Shown: positions 59,468 through 64,000 of the stretch, in pieces
How positions within the stretch are numbered: position 1 is the first letter of the stretch
Layout: every line of letters starts with the position of its first letter
NCBI RefSeq assembly: GCF_018332655.1
Contig: NZ_BOQL01000026.1
Location: 186,001-250,000, forward strand
From: Actinoplanes auranticolor
GTDB lineage: Bacteria; Actinomycetota; Actinomycetes; Mycobacteriales; Micromonosporaceae
Length of the DNA: 64,000 nt
Reading direction: 5' to 3'
Made by a program: the position numbers and the translations under genes
Notes under the pieces: model-generated
What the model was told of the DNA's origin: nothing
Seen by the model: the letters and a program-made list of their open reading frames with translations, nothing else
The model's database searches: none

Positions 59468-60358
59468 TCAGCCGATCTCGGGGGCCGGCCCCACGGAGTT
59501 GAGCGCCCCCACGATGGTCCGTTCCTCGTAGCGGTAGTGCTCCTCCAGCCGGGTGGCCAGGCTCTCCAGGTCGCGGCGGAGCCGGACGGCATCGTCCTGG
59601 CCGGGCTCGTACCCGTCGATCAGGACCTGGAGCTCGGCCTGGAGCCGGACAACCTCCCGGTGCTCCTCGCCGAGGCGGTGCAGGACGGGCGCCAGCCCGG
59701 GAAAGCGTTGCGCCAGTATCGGGAAGGCGCCTCGGTCCTCGCCGGTGTGATGCTGCCGCAGCGCGGCGCAGAATTCCCGGCAGTGCCGTCGCAGGTCGGT
59801 CTCCGGCGCCCGGTCACCGCCGGCGACGAGTTCGTCGGCGTGCCGGCGCAGCGTGCCGAGTTCCGCGCGGAGCCAGTCGTGGGCCTCGACCAGGAAGTCG
59901 CCGAGTCCGCGGGTCCAGGTCACCCCCGAGGTGTCGATCCGGGTCAGAGTGACGACCGGGATCGGCCGGGAGGTCCTGCGCTGGTAGTCGCCGAATCCGG
60001 CGTCGGCGGCCACCACCGCGGCGAACAGCGCGTCCCGGGCGGGACCGGCCGGGGCGGCGGCGATCGCCTCGTAGGTCTCCGTGCCGGTCTCCAGGGTGAC
60101 GGCCGGGTTCCGCAGGATGTTGTGGTACCAGTCCGGGTTCTTGTCGGCGCCCATCGCCGAGGCGACCACCGCGGGCTGCCCGTCGATCGTCAGGTAGGCC
60201 AGCGGGGTGGTCCGGAGCTTGCCGGTGCGGGCGCCGATGGTGGTCAGCAGCGCCAGCTCCGTGCCCTCGAACGGGCCGCCGACGCGTCCGCCGTTGGCCC
60301 GGAACTCCTCGATCACCTGTCGCTGGAAAGCGTTGAAGTCGAAACCTGTCTCGGTCAT
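59468..60358 (-). CDS. F420-dependent nitroreductase (DDN-like) fused to a hemerythrin domain
   Basis: A 296-residue fusion. Residues about 1-135 form the deazaflavin (F420)-dependent nitroreductase fold: FDFNAFQRQVIEEFRANGGRVGGPFEGTELALLTTIGARTGKLRTTPLAYLTIDG and SAMGADKNPDWYHNILRNPAVTLETG. Residues about 150-296 form a HHE hemerythrin-like four-helix bundle with His/Glu residues HDWLRAELGTLRRHAD, HCREFCAALRQHHTGEDRGAF, HRLGEEHREVV, RLEEHYRYEERTI, giving a di-iron site. One chain thus joins an F420 redox domain to an oxygen- or nitric-oxide-binding domain. ATG 60358 follows GGAAGGA. Stress sensing or detoxification is plausible but inferred. The gene stands alone. Confidence 0.9.
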   Translation of the reverse strand: MTETGFDFNAFQRQVIEEFRANGGRVGGPFEGTELALLTTIGARTGKLRTTPLAYLTIDGQPAVVASAMGADKNPDWYHNILRNPAVTLETGTETYEAIAAAPAGPARDALFAAVVAADAGFGDYQRRTSRPIPVVTLTRIDTSGVTWTRGLGDFLVEAHDWLRAELGTLRRHADELVAGGDRAPETDLRRHCREFCAALRQHHTGEDRGAFPILAQRFPGLAPVLHRLGEEHREVVRLQAELQVLIDGYEPGQDDAVRLRRDLESLATRLEEHYRYEERTIVGALNSVGPAPEIG

Positions 60359-60456
60359 GCGGTCCTTCCGTCCGGTGGTGGTTCCGGAGGGCGGCAGCAC
60401 GAGGGACGGGCACAGTGATCCGTATGCCGGTGACTCAACACCGGAGGGACGCCACA

Positions 60457-60552
60457 ATGCGCCGCGATTACGCGGTCATGGTGAGCATTGGGCGGTACAA
60501 GAGACGGAACTGCGCCGATCTCTCTATGGCTGAGCCACTACCTCCGGTGTAG
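60457..60552 (+). CDS. Possible 31-residue small protein
   Basis: An ORF of 31 codons plus stop begins with ATG at 60457, eight bases after a strong GGAGGG ribosome site (60443-60448). It encodes MRRDYAVMVSIGRYKRRN, then CADLSMAEPLPPV, basic then acidic-proline. It lies in a 253-bp gap, divergent from the F420/hemerythrin gene and antisense to nothing else. Codon choice is less GC-biased than neighbours. Real gene, leader peptide or chance are all possible. Confidence 0.3.
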   Translation: MRRDYAVMVSIGRYKRRNCADLSMAEPLPPV

Positions 60553-60611
60553 GCCCATACGGGGCACCCGAAGACCTTAACCAGCTCCGGACGGGTTCCG
60601 CAATGACCACC

Positions 60612-61406
60612 TCAACCGGTGATCTGCTCCCGGGTCAGGGCGCCGTCGGCCACCAGCACGGTCAGGTCCCGTTCCACTGGGGCACCGGGCGTCACGGCGA
60701 TCGTCTTGTCGAAGGCCAGGGCGGCGCACACCCCGTTGTACCCGCCGGCGCCGGTGCGGACGAACCAGCGGTCGTCGCCGCGCAGGCCGCGGAAGACCAG
60801 GGTGTACGGTCCCGGCCCGGTGATCGCCACCCACGGCTCGTCGCTGCCGTTGACCGCCTCCTCGCCGTCGCGGGACGCCGTGAAGGCGGTGGCCGGACCG
60901 GGGGCGGCCCGCCAGAAGAAACCGCCGTAGCCGGCACCGCCGGGGCGGCCGTTGGTGGCGGGACTGCCCAGGGTGACCGAGCCGGCGGCGCTGAGGGCGT
61001 ACGAGAAGGAGAGCTCCCAGCCCAGCGGGACCGCCCGGGCCGCCACCGTCCGGGTCTCGGTCAGCAGGGTCTCGTCCTGCGTGCCCAGCCAGCGCAGCCG
61101 CTCGCTGAAACCGCCGGCCGCCTGGGCCAGCCACTGCGCGTGGATGATCCGGCCGTGGTCGTCGAGCCAGGTGTAGCCCTGGTCGCGCACGTAGGTGCGG
61201 CCGCCCCACAGGTTGACGCCGTTGACGTCCTGCATCGCGACCGAGACGCCCAGGTGCCAGCGGTGGTCCTCCGGCAGGACATCGGTCACCGGTACGCCGG
61301 CCAGCGTCCGCACCGGATGCAGGTACGGCCGCGGACCGTTCAGCGGGTCGACCTCCGGCTCGGTGACGTACTCGGCGACATCGACGTCCCCCACTGCCAG
61401 GCGCAT
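60612..61406 (-). CDS. DUF6807 (PmoA-like) family protein
   Basis: A 264-residue DUF6807 protein (formerly PF14100, methane-oxygenase PmoA-like by name only). Motifs: LNGPRPYLHPVRTLAGVPVTDVLPEDHRWHLGVSVAMQDVNGVNLWGGRTYVRDQ and GYGGFFWRA; the PRPYLHPV and DHRWHLG His-rich segments recur in the family. It is likely a sugar-active or lyase-type beta-sandwich rather than a monooxygenase; members often sit near Gfo/Idh/MocA genes. It starts 15 bp after the TetR stop, so both form an operon. Confidence 0.85.
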   Translation of the reverse strand: MRLAVGDVDVAEYVTEPEVDPLNGPRPYLHPVRTLAGVPVTDVLPEDHRWHLGVSVAMQDVNGVNLWGGRTYVRDQGYTWLDDHGRIIHAQWLAQAAGGFSERLRWLGTQDETLLTETRTVAARAVPLGWELSFSYALSAAGSVTLGSPATNGRPGGAGYGGFFWRAAPGPATAFTASRDGEEAVNGSDEPWVAITGPGPYTLVFRGLRGDDRWFVRTGAGGYNGVCAALAFDKTIAVTPGAPVERDLTVLVADGALTREQITG

Positions 61407-61421
61407 GCCCCGGACGTTACC

Positions 61422-61991
61422 TCAGGACGGGAACAGCAGGTCCAGGTGGGCGTCGAGGGCCTGCAGCGCCCGCTGGGCCGTGTACTGGCCGCCGAGCAGG
61501 TAGATGCCCAGCCCTTCCATCAGGGCCAGCAGGCTCGCCGCGGCGCCGACCGGGTCCGGGACCTTCAGCAGGCCCGCCACGAAGTCGACCATCTGGGCGG
61601 TGTCGTCGTGCAGTTCGGCCGCAGCGGCCGGGCGGACCGCCGTGTACGCCAGGAACGCCAGCGCCACCCGGCCGTTGTCGCGCGTCGCGTCGTCCAGCGG
61701 CAGCAGCGCCGCGATCATCGTGCGCAGCAGCAGCCGCGGTGGCGGGTCGGCGCCCAGCCCGGCCAGCGCCTCGGTGACCCTGAGCTGGCTGCGTTCGCGG
61801 ACGACGGTCAGCGCGAACGACATCATCTCGTCCCGGCTGCTGAAGTAGTGCTGGACCATCCCGGCCGAGACGCCGGCCCGGGCGGCCACGTGGCGCAGGC
61901 TCACCGATTCGAGGCCCTGCTCCGCGGCCACGCGCATCAGCGCGTCGGCGATCAGCCGGCGACGTTCCTCGGGATCAACCTTCTTGGGCAT
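61422..61991 (-). CDS. TetR-family transcriptional regulator
   Basis: A 189-residue TetR regulator. HTH: DPEERRRLIADALMRVAAEQGLESVSLRHVAARAGVSAGMVQHYFSSRDEMMSFAL. The C-terminal part (TRDNGRVALAFLAYTAVRP and ALMEGLGIYLLGGQYTAQRALQALDAHLDLLF) resembles BetI-like ligand domains. It starts at ATG 61991 with no clear ribosome site. The 215-bp gap upstream holds a coding-like short frame that ends inside the TetR start. It precedes the DUF6807 gene and probably controls it. Confidence 0.92.
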   Translation of the reverse strand: MPKKVDPEERRRLIADALMRVAAEQGLESVSLRHVAARAGVSAGMVQHYFSSRDEMMSFALTVVRERSQLRVTEALAGLGADPPPRLLLRTMIAALLPLDDATRDNGRVALAFLAYTAVRPAAAAELHDDTAQMVDFVAGLLKVPDPVGAAASLLALMEGLGIYLLGGQYTAQRALQALDAHLDLLFPS

Positions 61992-62169
61992 GGCGCATGG
62001 TCGCATGCTCGGCGCCGGTGGCCTGCCGGCAGGCCCGGACGAAGGCGTCCGGCTCGACCTGCACCGACTTGCTCGACGGCGACCACGCCGGGATAGCTGA
62101 ACGCCTGGTCGCCCGGGGCCGGGGTCACGGGCCTGCGGCGGGCCCAGAGATACATGCTGCGGCCGGGGA

Positions 62170-62198
62170 GAGGCCGGCCCGGTGGGGGAGCCGGCCTC
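62170..62198 (-). terminator. Terminator of lpdA
   Basis: GAGGCCGGC (62170-62178) and GCCGGCCTC (62190-62198), a perfect 9-bp stem with an 11-nt loop, nine bases after the lpdA stop. Confidence 0.65.
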
Positions 62199-62206
62199 GT
62201 CGCGGA

Positions 62207-63607
62207 TCAGAGGTTGATCATGTGACCGGTCAGGCCGTGGAACGCCTCCTGCAGGGCCTCGCTCAGGGTCGGGTGGGTGTGCACGTTGCGGGCCAGCTCG
62301 TTCGCCGTCAGGTCCCACTTCTGGGCCAGCGTCAGCTCCGGCAGCAGCTCGGAGACGTCCGGGCCGATCAGGTGGCCGCCCAGCAGCTCGTTGTACTTCG
62401 CGTCGGCGACCAGCTTGACGAAACCGGTCGGCTCGGCCAGGCCGTGCGCCTTGCCGTTCGCGGTGAACGGGAACGTCGACACCTTCACGTCGTAGCCCTC
62501 GTCGCGGGCCTGCTGCTCGGTCAGGCCGAAGCTGGCCACCTGCGGCTGGCAGAACGTCGCCCGCGGCATCATCCGGTAGTCGCCCAGCGTCATCGTCTCC
62601 GCGCCGGCGATCGTCTCCGCGGCCACCACGCCCTGCGCCTCCGCGACGTGCGCGAGCTGGAGCTTCGCGGTCACGTCGCCGATCGCGTACAGGTGCGGGA
62701 TGTTCGTCCGCATGTGGTCGTCGATCTCGATCGCGCCGCGGTCGGTGAGCTTGACCCCGGTGTTCTCCAGGCCGTAGCCCTCGACCCGGGGCGCGAAGCC
62801 GACCGACATCATCACCCGGTCCGCTTCGATGGTCTCCTGCTTGCCGTTCTTGGCCGTGTAGGCGACCACGACCGACGCGCCCTTGTCGGTCACCGTCTCG
62901 ACCTTGGCCGAGGTCAGGATCGGGATGCCGAGCTTGCGGTACTGCTTGGCGATCTCCTTGGAGACGTCCGCGTCCTCGTTGGGCAGGGCCCGGTCGAGGT
63001 ACTCGATGATGGTGACGTCCACGCCGTAGTTCTTCAGGACGTAGCCGAACTCCATGCCGATCGCGCCGGCCCCGACGATGACGATCGAGGACGGCAGGTC
63101 GCGGTCCATGATCTGGGTCTCGTACGTGACCACGTTGTCGCTGAGCTCGACGCCGGGCAGCAGCCGCACCGTCGAGCCGGTGGCGATGATCGCGTTGTCG
63201 AAGGTCAGCGTCTCGGTGCCGCCGGAGCTCAGCGTCACGTCGACGGAGTTGGCGTCGCGGAACACGCCCCGGCCGTCGTACTCCGTGATCTTGTTCTTCT
63301 TCATCAGGTAGTGCACGCCCTTGACCCGGCCGTCGGCGACCGTACGGCTGCGGTCGAAGGCCACGCCGAAGTCGAAGCTCACGTCCCCGCTCATGCCGAA
63401 GGTCTTGGCCTGGGTGTGGAAGATGTGCGCCAGCTCGGCGTTGCGCAGCAGCGCCTTCGACGGGATGCAGCCGACGTTGAGGCAGACGCCGCCCCAGTAC
63501 TTCTCCTCCACCACGGCGGTCCGCAGGCCGAGCTGGGCGGCGCGGATCGCGGCGACGTAGCCGCCGGGACCCGCGCCGAGGACGATCAGGTCGTAGTGCT
63601 CACTCAT
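62207..63607 (-). CDS. lpdA: Dihydrolipoyl dehydrogenase
   Basis: A 466-residue E3 flavoenzyme, full length. It reoxidises dihydrolipoamide of 2-oxoacid dehydrogenase complexes with FAD and NAD. Present: FAD fold [21 protein letters not shown], redox disulphide [19 protein letters not shown] fold [20 protein letters not shown] site YAIGDV and the dimer-interface His-Glu in [16 protein letters not shown]. Cytoplasmic. A GATACT box lies six bases before its ATG, so it may be leaderless; no ribosome site is seen. It follows the AbfB-like gene by 14 bp on the same strand, which is an odd pairing. Confidence 0.97.
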   Translation of the reverse strand: MSEHYDLIVLGAGPGGYVAAIRAAQLGLRTAVVEEKYWGGVCLNVGCIPSKALLRNAELAHIFHTQAKTFGMSGDVSFDFGVAFDRSRTVADGRVKGVHYLMKKNKITEYDGRGVFRDANSVDVTLSSGGTETLTFDNAIIATGSTVRLLPGVELSDNVVTYETQIMDRDLPSSIVIVGAGAIGMEFGYVLKNYGVDVTIIEYLDRALPNEDADVSKEIAKQYRKLGIPILTSAKVETVTDKGASVVVAYTAKNGKQETIEADRVMMSVGFAPRVEGYGLENTGVKLTDRGAIEIDDHMRTNIPHLYAIGDVTAKLQLAHVAEAQGVVAAETIAGAETMTLGDYRMMPRATFCQPQVASFGLTEQQARDEGYDVKVSTFPFTANGKAHGLAEPTGFVKLVADAKYNELLGGHLIGPDVSELLPELTLAQKWDLTANELARNVHTHPTLSEALQEAFHGLTGHMINL

Positions 63608-63621
63608 GCGTCGAGTATCGC

Positions 63622-64000
63622 TCAGCCCAGCAGGAAGACCGCCGCCGCGCCGGTCGTCACCACCCCGTTGCGGTGGCGCAGGTAGCGGGCGGGGTCGTCG
63701 GCCAGCTGGAGGTGGACGCCGCGGCCCCGCGGCACCCGGCGGAACCCGGTCGGGGTGCCCGCCTCGATCCGGACCACGCCGTCCACGACCCGCACGTGCC
63801 GGTCGGGGAAGTCCACCGACTGCAGGTGCTCGACGCCGCCGGTGCCGGCGACGAAGCGGAACTGGGTCGTGGCGAGCGCGTGATCCGGCGGACGGACCAC
63901 CAGCGCGGTGTCGTGGCGGGTGACGAACTGCCGCGGCGCGTCGGCGGGGGACAGGCGCACGATCGGGCCACCCGCACCGACCGGGACGCCGAACAGCGGG
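63622..64000 (-). CDS. AbfB-like carbohydrate-binding protein, 3' part
   Basis: Partial gene; its 5' end lies beyond 64000. About 125 residues in one open frame show a beta-trefoil pattern with the repeats [34 protein letters not shown] and [17 protein letters not shown]. The ARYLRHRN unit is typical of AbfB (arabinofuranose-binding, CBM42-like) domains. A GTG at 63960 could be read as a start, but the frame continues upstream without a stop, so I expect a larger enzyme, perhaps an arabinofuranosidase. A role in releasing arabinose would fit the arabinose operon of this window. Only the binding domain is supported. Confidence 0.55.
   Translation of the reverse strand, partial: PLFGVPVGAGGPIVRLSPADAPRQFVTRHDTALVVRPPDHALATTQFRFVAGTGGVEHLQSVDFPDRHVRVVDGVVRIEAGTPTGFRRVPRGRGVHLQLADDPARYLRHRNGVVTTGAAAVFLLG

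Overview
The DNA has very high GC and a strong G/C wobble bias. It combines a LacI-controlled arabinose operon, AA10/GH10 enzymes, F420-type oxidoreductases, TANNNT leaderless promoters and a PASTA-less Ser/Thr kinase. This points to a filamentous soil actinomycete, most likely a Micromonosporaceae member such as Actinoplanes; the genus is an inference from gene style, not from a search. I see no tRNA or rRNA genes, CRISPR array, insertion sequence, phage gene or origin. The region looks like ordinary chromosome with a strong plant-biomass and sugar-uptake theme.

Layout. 1-3.0 kb: a secreted lipoprotein, a PPOX flavoprotein and a DUF2252 protein. 3.1-11.6 kb: an L-arabinose regulon (LacI regulator, araB, araA, a CUT2 ABC importer) with LacI-type operators upstream of the regulator and of araB, but no araD. 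11.6-14.7 kb: an MFS exporter with palindromic operators and a secreted GH10 xylanase with a CBM13 domain. 14.7-24.8 kb: a DUF1800/DUF1501 Tat-exported pair, a ROK kinase, a secreted metzincin-like protease, an anti-sigma antagonist, a BCP peroxiredoxin, zwf and a DHH phosphoesterase. 25-29.5 kb: a YcnI-like protein lacking its copper ligands, an S4 RNA-binding protein and a polyol-type CUT1 importer. 29.6-36.5 kb: a lipoprotein, an FKBP isomerase, a membrane-anchored AA10 LPMO, a GH3 enzyme, a MerR-promoter aldo/keto reductase and a Ser/Thr kinase. 36.6-41.2 kb: an AraC-controlled resorcinol/hydroxyquinol pathway in two enzyme genes, one of them a maleylacetate reductase-hydroxyquinol dioxygenase fusion. 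41.3-45.8 kb: a CBS protein, a two-component system next to a membrane alpha/beta hydrolase, and a nitrilase-family enzyme. 45.8-57.6 kb: two divergent operons around one LacI operator region, with a CUT1 importer and LacI gene on the left and a uronate catabolic set on the right (two Gfo/Idh/MocA enzymes, uxaC, a FucD-like dehydratase, a fructuronate-reductase-type dehydrogenase). 57.6-64 kb: small hypotheticals, a fused F420-nitroreductase/hemerythrin protein, a DUF6807 gene with a TetR gene, lpdA, and the 3' end of an AbfB-like gene.

How it works together. Secreted enzymes (GH10 xylanase, LPMO, probably the AbfB protein) would release xylose, arabinose and uronic acids from hemicellulose. 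The arabinose and uronate operons import and isomerise these. The two CUT1 importers carry no ATPase gene, so they probably share an MsiK-type ATPase encoded elsewhere; the CUT2 arabinose importer has its own. The hydroxyquinol cluster would handle lignin-type aromatics. The best candidates for unusual biology are the MAR-HQD fusion with its AraC direct repeats, the uronate operon whose only dehydratase is a FucD homologue with an altered metal-site loop, the start-codon hairpin of the PPOX gene, and a GH3 protein lacking the usual NagZ catalytic histidine.
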